From assembly GCA_018820855.1 (NCBI GenBank), contig JAHJNL010000037.1, positions 1-64,000 of the forward strand: a stretch of 64,000 bases of DNA. Reading direction: 5' to 3'. This document shows, one piece after another, positions 45,501 to 54,159 of the stretch. Position numbers and translations under genes: made by a program. The stretch is from Pseudomonadota bacterium. GTDB lineage: Bacteria; Desulfobacterota; Desulfobulbia; Desulfobulbales; Desulfocapsaceae. The first letter of the stretch is position 1. Each line of letters begins with the position of its first letter. Below the pieces are notes generated by a model, which was not told where the DNA came from, did not search any database, and saw nothing but the letters and a program-made list of their open reading frames with translations.

Positions 45501-45610
45501 TCATGCGCAAGGCCGGTTTTATCGTTGAACGCAATATGGTTTCACAGTCAAATCCGGAACTGGTCTGGATAATAGGTAGAGCTGAAAAAGATGAAACCAG
45601 CAACAAATAG
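42545..45610 (+). CDS. RND/MMPL-family exporter fused to a SAM methyltransferase
   Basis: 1021 aa with TTG start at 42545 (no good SD; no ATG near the N-terminus). Residues 1-800 form an exporter with two six-helix halves: TM1 at 5-25, large periplasmic loops, TM clusters at about 258-400 and 640-790, and the RND-type motif GFGGAIISITVDHGIAYLLF / LGMGIDYSIFFVRAH, whose charged residues carry protons. Residues about 815-1015 are a class I methyltransferase with motif I VLDIGCGYG (near 849) and LLLDMLHYLDDE. Exporters of this predicted-exporter type accompany aryl-polyene and lipid clusters, usually with a separate methyltransferase. The fusion implies methylation at the membrane. It overlaps the deacetylase gene by 20 bp. 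Confidence 0.85.
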   Translation: MFNYRLLIIVFILIFGTAAAGILRLDIDTDVVRSLPSDQTIISDALEIFTNHPIHDQIAVDIMLDRNDPDILVECGSFVEEQLRASNLFAEVGTSEIGKLIPDLALHIVNNLPIMFSPKELTQQIAPRLEKEVIQQRLQELLQKLSSLEGIGQSKFIAKDPLGLMEPVMAKMAMLAPLEGSRMYRGHLFSADNLHLLVSARPLTAGTNTASARQISALLATISQNLADKYGPEGISVTLTPVGAYRAALDNERIIRHDVRLALLLSTAGIALLLFFSFPRPLLGLFSLLPALAGTAAALFVFSLFHSSISIMVLGFGGAIISITVDHGIAYLLFLDRPKKTTGKEASREVLAVGILAVLTTGGAFLILCFSGFPIFVQLGQFTALGVFFSFLFVHSVFPHITPSVPPTSKRTLPLQRLVDRMYSNGRVGAAVAVILAVTLLFFAHPRFNVSLESMNTVSTETLAADNLFATVWGSIDNKIFLMVTGDSIDEIQEKNDILLQKIETDRDVSILKSAFVPSMIFPGELRARENLAAWQQFWDRNRVEKLQKELQASAVSLGFAAHAFDQFLDQLQPSFLPDTSALPAPYYTLMGISEKNGTLIQFITLSPGQKYSGQSFFDRYSQEAKIFDGPFFSEQLANILFTTFATMLAIIAVSVAILLFFFFLSWQLTLITLLPPLFSYICTLGTMQLIGHPLDIPGLMLSIVILGMGIDYSIFFVRAHQRYRNPDHSSFRLVRMTVFMAAVSTLIGFGVLCFAEHSLLRSIGVTSLLGIGYSLLGAFLLLPPLLQAFFSEKKQSAPAEQSLAQRVLGRYHLMEAYPRMFARFKLKSDPMFGDLATLLADHKKDVTMVLDIGCGYGVPGCWCLEYFPQAKIIGIDPDPERVRVAALAMGERGDIRQDMAPQLPLLPRPADLVLLLDMLHYLDDETITTLFANCFEALTHGGILVIRFVIHPDLPPSKSWMLEHYRIKFSGGTPWYRSSEKMAELMRKAGFIVERNMVSQSNPELVWIIGRAEKDETSNK

Positions 45611-46439
45611 TGTACAGAAAAGCAATCTGTCCCCTGCTGAGAAAACCGGCTTTATCGCCTGTCTGCTTGCAGCTCTGCTCTTTTTCATCGGTGCCTGGTT
45701 TATTGCCATACTCCCCCTGTTTCTGTTTCTGCTGCTCTGCCTTGCAGCACCATTTTTTCCGCAACATGGGATTTTCCTCCCCATAATCAGCCGAGGTATA
45801 TCCGGCAGCAAGGGCGTGGCCCTTACCTTTGATGACGGCCCATCCCCTTCTTCCACACCAATAGTGCTGGAACTGCTGGCCCGCTATAACCTGCAAGCCA
45901 CCTTCTTTGTCATCGGTGAAAAAGCAGCCCGACACCCTGAGCTTATTGCAGACATTCTTGCCCGGGGACACGGCATTGCTAACCATTCCTGGCAACATGA
46001 CAATCTGCTTATGTTAAGAAGCCGGAGAAAGCTCCGGCAGGATATCCACAGGACTCAGGAGGTATTACAGCAATTCGGAATTAAGCCCCTGCTCTTCCGG
46101 CCACCGGCAGGAATTACCAACCCACGCCTCAAGCAGGTACTTCTCGATGAAGGCTTGCTCACAGTCACCTTCAGTTGCCGGGCTTTTGACCAGGGAAATA
46201 AAAAAATTACCAATCTTGCACAGCGCATCCTGCAGAGGGTCAAACCAGGAGACATTATTCTTCTCCATGACGTTACCCCGCAGACAAAAATTGCAAAGAA
46301 CTGTTGGAAAACTGAACTTGATACCCTTTTTCACGCCCTGCAAAAAAATCTTTACCCCGTCCAGCCGCTGGAAACCCTTATCGACCGTCCCGTAATGATT
46401 TCTTCCCAAAAAGGCCTGCAACTGAACAGCCTTCCATAA
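45591..46439 (+). CDS. Membrane-anchored polysaccharide deacetylase (NodB fold)
   Basis: 282 aa. Two hydrophobic segments at about 22-55 are followed by the NodB domain: motif 1 TFDDGP (Asp81 base, Asp82 metal), motif 2 NHSWQH (metal His132 and His136), motif 3 RPPAG and the C-terminal LLHD motif with His. It would remove acetyl groups from N-acetylated glycans facing the periplasm. It overlaps the exporter gene end by 20 bp, so it is cotranslated, and its glycan could be that built by the GT25. Confidence 0.87.
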   Translation: MKPATNSVQKSNLSPAEKTGFIACLLAALLFFIGAWFIAILPLFLFLLLCLAAPFFPQHGIFLPIISRGISGSKGVALTFDDGPSPSSTPIVLELLARYNLQATFFVIGEKAARHPELIADILARGHGIANHSWQHDNLLMLRSRRKLRQDIHRTQEVLQQFGIKPLLFRPPAGITNPRLKQVLLDEGLLTVTFSCRAFDQGNKKITNLAQRILQRVKPGDIILLHDVTPQTKIAKNCWKTELDTLFHALQKNLYPVQPLETLIDRPVMISSQKGLQLNSLP

Positions 46440-46490
46440 TATTAAATCAGCCATGCTGCCCGGATCCGGGAAAATCCGTCTGTTATGCTG

Positions 46491-47978
46491 TCAGGCCATG
46501 GTTTCGAGAACAGATTGCCGAGCAGGAAGAACTTTCTGCAGAAGAGCTGTTCCTGGAGATTCAGCACCGGCGGAAAAGCTCAGGGAAAGGAAGGGAGCAG
46601 CGCTGACACGCTCTTTCAACTCCTTATCAAAACCTGAAACAAACTCTGCCTTTTCCCGAGATTCCAGGAAGAAGGAAAGCCTGATTGTCTCCTCGTTCTG
46701 AATAAAGTTGACTCGAACGTCTCCAAGTCCCTCCAAACTAAGATGCAGAGTACAGTTGAAACTCTCCTCCTGCTCCCTCTCTCCTCCTTGCTGCCCCCCC
46801 TCTCTCTCCACCATGAGATAGCCTTTTTCCACAAAGGAAAAAGGAAGAGGAAAAAGAAAGATACTGTCGTTGTTCAGCACTGCCTGCAAAAACTGACTGT
46901 TCTCTAAAGTCGAGAGCAGACGGTTGGCCTGAGCGCTGATCTCCTCCTGACCCTGGAAAAGTTTTGTGATTTCTGCAAGAAGCGTTTTGAGCTGAGCTGC
47001 TGTTTCCTGGCCCCTCCCCTGCGCCACCATGGCCTCTGACCGTATGCCCAGCTGCTCCAGACCTTTTTTTAGAAGTTCTCCTGCACCGGGTTCCTGGAGC
47101 TGGGCTGGTTGCAGCGACTGAAAGTCTTTCAACACTTGCTGCTGAGACGGGTTTAACAGATCCAAGCCTGTAAAAATAGGAAGCTGCAGGGCCCGAACCA
47201 GAGCAGGTAACTCCTGTCCCTGCGTAATAAGGGTAAGAGGCTGCGCTGATTTTACCGGATCACCTCCATCACCCACAGGCAAAAAAGTCACAGCAGGCTG
47301 CAGAGAGCGGAGCTGCAAGACCCGGCTATCTCCGGGACGTCCGCCAATAGGACCCTCCAGCCGATAGGATTCACTGCCGATCCGAACCAGGCTTTTATTG
47401 TCTCCCTGATTTTCAAGCACCGTGGCCTTCACTGTATAGTTGCCCTGGCGGAGCAACTGTGCCACTGCTTCAGGTTCCATCTTCTGCATCAGGGTCTGAG
47501 TTGTTTGACTGCTGCCTGGCGTTGCTCCCTGCAATGGCATTCCTTTTTCCGCAACCGGCAAACCAATACCTCTCAGTTCAATTGCCTGTTCGGACGTTGG
47601 CCTTGGCCCAAAAAAGAAGGTGGTCTGCAGATTCCTGAGGAGGGGGGTTAGGTTGACAGGCTCTCCTGTCAGGGGAAGAGTTCTCCTGATCTGGGCAGGA
47701 AGAGGATCTTCAATTTTCTGCAGTTCAAGAACAGGGTTCGTGGACAGGACCTGAAACCGAACCTGCTCCCCTTTACTAAGAGGCAGGCCTGATTGCACGC
47801 TGAACTGTGTCCCTGCCGCCTCCAGCAGGAACACATTCTTTCCCTGACTCTCCACTACAGTGGCAGAGAGCACTTTCCCTGTTTCCAATTGAGGAACAAG
47901 CGGAGACCTCTCCCCTGGCTGGCCAGGATTGGTCTGTCGGCCGCCAAGGGAGGCAATCGCTGTCAATTTATTGATCAT
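46491..47978 (-). CDS. FliK-like flagellar hook-length control family protein
   Basis: 495 aa. The N-terminus (GKVLSATVVESQGKNVFLLEAAGTQFSVQSG) and a repeat at about 190 (NYTVKATVLENQGDNKSLVRIG) are beta domains. The middle is Gln/Leu/Pro-rich. The C-terminal 150 residues contain the FliK_C pattern HLSLEGLGDVRVNFIQNEETIRLSFF, followed by a helix. FliK is secreted through the flagellar export apparatus and sets hook length; a solitary FliK-C protein may have a similar ruler or stability role. SD GGGAGGGGGG lies upstream of ATG 47978. It converges with the deacetylase gene and diverges from the K+ channel gene. No other flagellar structural genes are in the window. Confidence 0.65.
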   Translation of the reverse strand: MINKLTAIASLGGRQTNPGQPGERSPLVPQLETGKVLSATVVESQGKNVFLLEAAGTQFSVQSGLPLSKGEQVRFQVLSTNPVLELQKIEDPLPAQIRRTLPLTGEPVNLTPLLRNLQTTFFFGPRPTSEQAIELRGIGLPVAEKGMPLQGATPGSSQTTQTLMQKMEPEAVAQLLRQGNYTVKATVLENQGDNKSLVRIGSESYRLEGPIGGRPGDSRVLQLRSLQPAVTFLPVGDGGDPVKSAQPLTLITQGQELPALVRALQLPIFTGLDLLNPSQQQVLKDFQSLQPAQLQEPGAGELLKKGLEQLGIRSEAMVAQGRGQETAAQLKTLLAEITKLFQGQEEISAQANRLLSTLENSQFLQAVLNNDSIFLFPLPFSFVEKGYLMVEREGGQQGGEREQEESFNCTLHLSLEGLGDVRVNFIQNEETIRLSFFLESREKAEFVSGFDKELKERVSAAPFLSLSFSAGAESPGTALLQKVLPARQSVLETMA

Positions 47979-48170
47979 CCCCCCTCCCGTAAATAATTAA
48001 TAATCCCAACATATCCTTCAGAAAGCGCCTTTTTAACTATATCCGTAAAAACGTTAAAAATGCAACTTGGCGTAAAGGAAAATACATGCTTTACTATGAG
48101 TAATAATATTTATCTGGAAAATTTTTTTCACCTGCTCTCCAACCTCTTTGTCAGGATCTGATATCTTGTT

Positions 48171-49865
48171 ATGAAAATGCTCCTGGCCCAACTCCTCTTT
48201 TTTGTCAGAAACAAAGAGGCAAAAAAAAATGTCGATCTCCTGCTTCGCTTCCTCTTCTTTCTGACATTCATCATCGCGCTGTACAGTATCACCTTCCATC
48301 TGATCATGCTCTACGAAGGCAGGAATTTCAGTTTGATCACAGGATTCTACTGGACACTTACGGTCATGTCGACTCTCGGTTTCGGGGATATCACCTTTTC
48401 CTCAGATCTGGGCCTGCTCTTTACCCTGCTTGTCCTTATTTCAGGAATCATCCTCCTCCTGATCATGCTGCCCTTTACCTTTATCCAGTTCTTTTACGCC
48501 CCCTGGCTGCAGGCCCAGAACCAGTCAAGGACCCCACGCTTCCTGCCGGAAACCATCCGCGGCCATGTCCTGCTGACAAACTTCGATGCATTGACCAGAA
48601 ACCTTGTAAAGAAACTCAAAAAGCATCACTACGACTACACCTTCATTAACGGTGATCAGCAAAAGGCTCTGGAGATTTATGACGCCGGCTACAAAGTTGT
48701 CCTCGGTGATGTTGACAATCCTGACACTTATCAAAAGACTCAAGCCGCTCATGCGGCCCTGATCGTGGCCACGGCCGATGATCTGATTAACACCAATATC
48801 TCTTTTACAGTTCGGGAAATAAGTAACGTAGTACCCATTGCCAGCAGCGCTGACAAAGAACACTCTCTCGACATCCTCAACTTTCCCGGCAATACCCACG
48901 TCTTCCAGTTCATGAAAATGTTAGGCGTAAGCCTGGCAGAGAAGACCATAGGTGTTGTCGAACCCAATATCATCGGACGGTTCCAAGAACTGCTTATCGG
49001 AGAATTTCCTGTCCGCGACACTATTCTCACCGGGCAGACTCTGGCCCAATCCCGGCTCAGACAAACCCTTGGACTTACGGTTATCGGTTTCCTGGAACGA
49101 GGACAAATTCTCCCACCCGATCCGCAAACAGTACTCACCCAGACAAACATCCTGATCCTTGCAGGAACACAAACTGCCATGGAGCGGACAGGCAGACAGC
49201 TGGCAGCGGTCCCCACAGAGCCCCCTCCCGACCCTTCAGTACTCATCCTCGGTGGCGGAAGAGTGGGACAGGCAGCAGCCGATTTTCTCCTACAAAATAG
49301 TATTTCCTATAAAATTGTCGAAAAAATGGCTACAGTGAGGAAGGGCAAGGCCCATTGCATCCTTGGCGATGCCGCAGACATCAAGACCCTGGAGAAAGCC
49401 GGCATCAATAAGGCCCGATCAGTAATTATCACCACCCATACTGATGCCATGAATATCTACCTCTCCTTTTACTGCCGTCAGCTGCGACCGGATATTCAGA
49501 TCATAACCCGGGCCACGGAAGAGCGCACCATGCCAAAACTGCACAGGGCCGGCGCCGACCTGGTGGTTTCCTCAGCGGCCATGGGGGCAAACTCCATCAT
49601 GAATCTTCTGCAGCCCTCTGATGTCTCAATATTTTCAGAGGAGCTCAATGTTTTTCTGGTTCCGATTCCTGCGGCACTTGCAGGAAAGACCCTGATTGAG
49701 ATCAAACTGCGGGAGCAAACCGGATGCAGTGTGCTGGCAATAAAAAGCGCTGAGAGTTTTCTCACGAATCCGGACCCGACCACTCCCCTGGCAAAAGCAG
49801 GAGAGTTACTCCTGGCCGGATCGCTGGAAGCTGAAAAAGTTTTCAGACAGGAGTATCTGAACTGA
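48171..49865 (+). CDS. Potassium channel with two RCK (TrkA-N/TrkA-C) units
   Basis: 564 aa. TM1 is about 25-47, the pore helix has filter T68-L-G-F-G-D73 (TLGFGD, a variant of TVGYGD), and TM2 is about 80-105. RCK1 is about 128-330 (HVLLTNFDALTRNLVKKL; VLGDVDNPDTY), RCK2 about 345-560 (SVLILGGGRVGQAAADFLL; ILGDAADIKTLEKAGI). RCK2 keeps the GxGxxG nucleotide fold while RCK1 lacks it. It is a K+ channel gated by nucleotide or Ca2+ at the membrane. The start is ATG 48171 or the nearby ATG two codons on; no strong SD. A 70-bp gap follows before the PilZ gene. Confidence 0.88.
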   Translation: MKMLLAQLLFFVRNKEAKKNVDLLLRFLFFLTFIIALYSITFHLIMLYEGRNFSLITGFYWTLTVMSTLGFGDITFSSDLGLLFTLLVLISGIILLLIMLPFTFIQFFYAPWLQAQNQSRTPRFLPETIRGHVLLTNFDALTRNLVKKLKKHHYDYTFINGDQQKALEIYDAGYKVVLGDVDNPDTYQKTQAAHAALIVATADDLINTNISFTVREISNVVPIASSADKEHSLDILNFPGNTHVFQFMKMLGVSLAEKTIGVVEPNIIGRFQELLIGEFPVRDTILTGQTLAQSRLRQTLGLTVIGFLERGQILPPDPQTVLTQTNILILAGTQTAMERTGRQLAAVPTEPPPDPSVLILGGGRVGQAAADFLLQNSISYKIVEKMATVRKGKAHCILGDAADIKTLEKAGINKARSVIITTHTDAMNIYLSFYCRQLRPDIQIITRATEERTMPKLHRAGADLVVSSAAMGANSIMNLLQPSDVSIFSEELNVFLVPIPAALAGKTLIEIKLREQTGCSVLAIKSAESFLTNPDPTTPLAKAGELLLAGSLEAEKVFRQEYLN

Positions 49866-49935
49866 TGCGAGAAACAATACGCAGCAAAAGATTCCCATTA
49901 ACTGTACACAAAATCCTCAAAAAGTAGATTTCCCT

Positions 49936-50865
49936 ATGTCCGACGATAAACACGAAAAATTCATTCATAGCATAAAGAAAAAGCTTAGCCTCTTCTTTCC
50001 CGAAGACACCTACTCTTTTACTTGGCAGGCGATTGAAGAAGGCCTGGAACGCGGTGACTTCATGGTCAAAAGTACGGAGATACTTCCCTACCTGCAAACC
50101 GCCCTCTTCGACGACAAGATCATCGAAGTTGAACTCGACGGCATGACCCGTGTCTATTTCAGCAGGATTCACGATGACACCCCTGATCTTGTCGAGGTGG
50201 AGGAGGATGGAGAAATCCGGCTTGAAGAACCTTTGTATCCTCCAGGGGATTATCTGAAATTGATGTCACACCTCATTACGCTGCCCCTGGAACCAGGCCT
50301 GGGCAATCTCCATATCCGAGACAGTCAGAAGGTCATGCTCCGCCTCTTTACCGCCACCTGTGCCATTGAACTGGGTACTTTTTTTCAGGATTTGGCCGTG
50401 GTTCGCGATATTCCCGTACTGCGCCTGGCCTTTCCCGTTATCGGCAGACAGGTTCGAGGAGCAAGGGCCTTCCGGGCAAAGGTTCCGACCGATATGGACT
50501 TCCTTCTTCTTGTCATGGGCAAACGCAAGCGTCCGAACATGCGCAAGCATCCGACAGATATCAGCGCCAACGGCATGTCCTTTCAGGTACGTAAGGAAGA
50601 GCGAACCCTGTTCCAGATAGATGAAACCTGTAGTATCCAGTTTGTCCTGAATGGTGAGTTACTGGTGAAAGTGAACTGTACAGTCCGTCATATTTCCAAG
50701 GTACGGGGAAAAAAAGGAATCGAATACCGTTGCGGAGTCCAGTTCGATCTGCCCACCCGCTCCGTTGCCGCCAGCATAGAAACCGTTGTGGCCGCAGTGC
50801 AGCGGGCGCATCTCAAAGAGCTCTCTGACAAATCATTGGAAAGCGGTATCAGGTTGGTTCAGTGA
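49936..50865 (+). CDS. PilZ-domain c-di-GMP effector
   Basis: 309 aa. The N-terminal half (1-165) is an unrecognised domain with a YcgR_N-like feel (YLQTALFDDKIIEVELDGMTRVYFSRIHDD). The C-terminal half is PilZ with an Arg-rich N-motif (RGARAFRAKVP) and the second motif D208-I-S-A-N-G213, plus GIEYRCGVQF at the end. It would bind c-di-GMP and control motility or envelope functions. Converges with the hybrid kinase at 50887, with only 21 bp between, so their 3' ends abut. Confidence 0.83.
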   Translation: MSDDKHEKFIHSIKKKLSLFFPEDTYSFTWQAIEEGLERGDFMVKSTEILPYLQTALFDDKIIEVELDGMTRVYFSRIHDDTPDLVEVEEDGEIRLEEPLYPPGDYLKLMSHLITLPLEPGLGNLHIRDSQKVMLRLFTATCAIELGTFFQDLAVVRDIPVLRLAFPVIGRQVRGARAFRAKVPTDMDFLLLVMGKRKRPNMRKHPTDISANGMSFQVRKEERTLFQIDETCSIQFVLNGELLVKVNCTVRHISKVRGKKGIEYRCGVQFDLPTRSVAASIETVVAAVQRAHLKELSDKSLESGIRLVQ

Positions 50866-50886
50866 CCTGCCTTCTCCCCCTCTTTT

Positions 50887-53445
50887 TCACCGCCTCGATC
50901 CGTTTTCCCACAGATCGACACCTGTCAGTTCTTTCTTTATCGCGACCCCTACTTCTTCCATGGTGTAAGGCTTCTTGACGAAACTTCCCGCCCCATAGGC
51001 CTGAACCTTTCTCACCTCTTCTGTCTCAGCAAAGCCACTGGCAACAACCGACTTCAAGCCAGGCACTACTTTCAGCAGCTGTTCATACGTCTCCCGACCA
51101 TTCATTCCCGGTTCCATAAGCATATCCAGGACGACAAGATCCGGGGCCTTCTCTCTGACAAGGGCGAGGGCCTCCTCGCCTGAACTTGCCGTAGAAACAG
51201 AGTAATTCAGCCGTTCCAACATTCTTCTGGCAATAAGCCGCTGTTCTTCCACATCATCAACCACCAGAATAGACTCATTATTTCCGCGAAGCTGATCCAG
51301 CGGGATAATGTTCTCGGCCAGAGACAACTCATCTCTGCAAACAGGGAAAAAAAGTTCAAAGCTTGTTCCACGTTCACTGCTGCTGACACAGATGTAGCCT
51401 TGGTGATCCAGCATTGTGTTCCAAACCACGGTCAATCCTAAACCAGTCCCGCTTCGTCCCATCACTTTCCTGGAATAAAAGGGCTCAAAGATACGATCCA
51501 GATCATCAGCCTTGATACCTGGGCCGGTATCAGTCACCTGAAGCACAACATATTCGCCTGGCGGTACATCCTTGCAGCCGTCAAGGGGCATGTCAAGGTG
51601 TTGATTCCTGGTAACCAGAACCACTGTCCCTTCACCGTTAATGGCCTCTGCAGCATTAGCGGCGAGGTTGGTTATCACTTTCCGAATATGAATAAGGGAA
51701 CAACTGAGATGTGACAGGTTGTCATCCAGCTCCAAAACAAAGGAGACTCGGGGGTGAGCTTTTTTGATCTGTTGGATTTCCACCGAGTCACAGCAATTCT
51801 TCAGCAAGCTGTTCAGTGACACGACTTCCTTGGTGCTGGCAACCCCTCTGGCAACAGTGAGCAGATCGGCAACAACTGCTGCTGCTCTGCGTCCGGAGTT
51901 GAGTATTTCCTCCAGCGGCAGACGCTGTGGGCTGTCTTCCGGAAGATCAAGGAGCAGTAGTTCGGGCAGACTGACCACTCCGGAGAGAATATTGTTCAAA
52001 TCGTGGGCAACGCCACCAGCCAGTAAGCCAAGGGACTCCATCTTTTTGGTTGTGGCCTTGCTGCGTTTTCGCTCCTCCTCTTCTCTTTTCAGGCGATTCT
52101 TCTCCGTCAGGTCGTTGAAGTTGATAATAAACCGTTCCCCAATCTGCGTAAAAGTGAACTCGACCTCCGCCACGGTCCTGTCCTTTCTCAAGAACGTTCG
52201 CTGAAAGGATTGGATATGCCGAACCCCCTCCATAGATACAGCAAACATCTTCTGCCAGGAAGCCCTGTTCTGATCGGCAAGCTCACTGTTGTCATAGACT
52301 GCATCAAACCAATCATCTATAAACTGCAACTCCTGATCATCATACCCGTACAGGAGACGACATTTTTCGTTAATCATTTCAATCCGGCCGTTCACATTGA
52401 CCACGGCCATGGGGACACTGGCATGTCGAATCAAATCGGCAAGAGTCTGTTCGCTCTGCTCCAGTTGCTGCTGAGTCTTTCGCAGCTTTTTCTCTGCGCG
52501 ACTGACAATAACCTGACGAATCTGCCAGGAAATCCAGGAAAAGAGGGATAACATGACAAAAGCTATGATGACAATCCATTGATTGCGAAAGGTATTCATA
52601 GGAGCCAGGGCCTGCTCTGCGGCTGTGGCAACGACTATAGACCAGTGGTTATGGGGAAGTACGATGGGAACATAACTTGCATATTTGAGAATGGCCTCCG
52701 TCTCTTCTCCCCTGATCCGGTCATAACTATAGGTTGTATCTCCTGTCTCACCCTTCATCATCTTTTTGGCCATTTCGATGACTGAAGGAAACTGTGAGGA
52801 GGTCTCATAGACTGTCTTTCCAATATGGCCGGGAACCGGGCAATAGAGTTCCACTCCACTCGTGTCGATAAGCCAGGCATAGCCCTCAGTGCCAATCTTG
52901 ATATTTTCCACATATTGGCTGGAAATCAAGCGGAAGGGAATGAGAACACTGATGGACCCGGCATACTTCCCGTTATCAAAGACCGGATAGGCAAGGGCCA
53001 CACTGGCAAAACCCTGCACCGCCTGAAAAACATTACTGACGACAGGTTTCTGCTCATTCATGACATAACGGTTATGTTCCTGCCCACTGATATTCTTGCC
53101 GATCACCTGGTCATTACGAGGAGAAGTATAAAGGATATTACCCGTTGCATCCACACGGGTAATTGCCAGGACCTCCTTTTGGTGCGATTGGAAAAAGTTA
53201 TCCATCTGCTGCTTCCCTGTTTCATCCAGGGAGATAATGGTTTGATGGTGGGACAGGTAGTCCAGATTATTGGAGAGATGTTTGAAAAACTCTTCGATAC
53301 CTTTGGCGGCCTGTGCAGCCAGCAAACGCTGGTGGCTATACAGATTCTCAATGACTGTCTCTCGAATGGCCTTGTACGGGAGATAAAAAATAAAGGCACA
53401 GAACCCGAGAAAAAGAAGAAAGAAAAAGAGGCGACGTCTGATCAT
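50887..53445 (-). CDS. dCache-PAS hybrid histidine kinase with C-terminal receiver
   Basis: 852 aa. TM1 is about 7-27 (FFLLFLGFCAFIFYLPYKAI). A periplasmic double-Cache sensor of about 250 residues follows (QVIGKNISGQEHNRYV; GYAWLIDTSGVELYCPVPG). TM2 is about 290-312, then PAS about 345-450, HisKA with His in LAGGVAHDLNNILSG, HATPase (NLAANAAEAI, DTGPGIKADD, GTGLGLTVVW) and a receiver about 725-840 (DLVVLDMLMEPGMNG, with the Asp). Large ligand-sensing hybrid kinase, monocistronic; no partner regulator lies adjacent. It diverges from the 53,491 ORF and the LuxR regulator to the right. Confidence 0.92.
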   Translation of the reverse strand: MIRRRLFFFLLFLGFCAFIFYLPYKAIRETVIENLYSHQRLLAAQAAKGIEEFFKHLSNNLDYLSHHQTIISLDETGKQQMDNFFQSHQKEVLAITRVDATGNILYTSPRNDQVIGKNISGQEHNRYVMNEQKPVVSNVFQAVQGFASVALAYPVFDNGKYAGSISVLIPFRLISSQYVENIKIGTEGYAWLIDTSGVELYCPVPGHIGKTVYETSSQFPSVIEMAKKMMKGETGDTTYSYDRIRGEETEAILKYASYVPIVLPHNHWSIVVATAAEQALAPMNTFRNQWIVIIAFVMLSLFSWISWQIRQVIVSRAEKKLRKTQQQLEQSEQTLADLIRHASVPMAVVNVNGRIEMINEKCRLLYGYDDQELQFIDDWFDAVYDNSELADQNRASWQKMFAVSMEGVRHIQSFQRTFLRKDRTVAEVEFTFTQIGERFIINFNDLTEKNRLKREEEERKRSKATTKKMESLGLLAGGVAHDLNNILSGVVSLPELLLLDLPEDSPQRLPLEEILNSGRRAAAVVADLLTVARGVASTKEVVSLNSLLKNCCDSVEIQQIKKAHPRVSFVLELDDNLSHLSCSLIHIRKVITNLAANAAEAINGEGTVVLVTRNQHLDMPLDGCKDVPPGEYVVLQVTDTGPGIKADDLDRIFEPFYSRKVMGRSGTGLGLTVVWNTMLDHQGYICVSSSERGTSFELFFPVCRDELSLAENIIPLDQLRGNNESILVVDDVEEQRLIARRMLERLNYSVSTASSGEEALALVREKAPDLVVLDMLMEPGMNGRETYEQLLKVVPGLKSVVASGFAETEEVRKVQAYGAGSFVKKPYTMEEVGVAIKKELTGVDLWENGSRR

Positions 53446-53490
53446 CTTCCACGAACGTGTTGGTTTTCTAAAAAGGAGGGAGAAACAACT

Positions 53491-53613
53491 ATGTCCAACC
53501 AGTCAAGTGGCACCGGTCTTGTTACCAGTGCATATCATTTATATAATGCTATACCATTACACTGGCAAAAGACAAGAGATGCTGATTTTTTTATCAAAAC
53601 ACATTGGAGATAA
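53491..53613 (+). CDS. Possible 40-residue ORF
   Basis: ATG at 53491, eleven bases after AGGAGG, encodes MSNQSSGTGLVTSAYHLYNA... and stops at TAA 53611-53613. The Shine-Dalgarno is strong though the spacing is longer than ideal. No family is recognised and it has no TM or Cys motif. Either a small peptide gene or a truncated N-terminus of something lost. The bases 53,614-54,006 that follow are AT-rich and hold no other gene I can support. Confidence 0.35.
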   Translation: MSNQSSGTGLVTSAYHLYNAIPLHWQKTRDADFFIKTHWR

Positions 53614-54006
53614 AAAAAAGAAGGCCGCATCATCCGGTCACCCAAGAGTTGACGTCTAACCATCTTTTCAGAGTGACAAGTTGGTTAGAATAAATATCTT
53701 GACAGCCTTAACAAATCAGCCTGTTCAGAGCATATGCCCTGCTTAACCACTCATCTGAACCCATCACAACAATAATACGATATCTGTTTTCTTATCTTGA
53801 CTTAAAAAAACATCTACGATTAGATAGTTATTACTAGAAACAATAATAATTCAGCTAATTAGAGTCAAACCTGCTACAACAAGGGGAACAATAAGGCACA
53901 GCAGAGCATTACTCGTTGCATCATCACGCCAACCCAAGGTTTTCAAAGGAAGACCTCCCCCATAAGCTATACAACCTGTTCATATTCTACCATGAGGAGA
54001 GAATCA

Positions 54007-54159
54007 ATGAAGAGAATTGTTGCTGTCTTGAATCTGTTCCCCAGCAGCACTCCCCATCCTTTGATCGATTCTAGAAACATGCCTCTCCAGAAACTCACTC
54101 CTTATACCACCACAGCAGAATTCCAGGTGGAATTCAACTTCAGGATTGCCTCCAGATGA
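54007..54159 (+). CDS. 50-residue ORF coupled to the PAS-LuxR gene
   Basis: GAGGAGA lies six bases upstream of ATG 54007, giving [20 protein letters not shown]... and stop TGA 54157-54159, which overlaps the ATG of the next gene (ATGA). This strong SD plus stop/start overlap is what a leader or coupled small gene looks like. The peptide is otherwise featureless. It may serve to control translation of the regulator. Confidence 0.5.
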   Translation: MKRIVAVLNLFPSSTPHPLIDSRNMPLQKLTPYTTTAEFQVEFNFRIASR

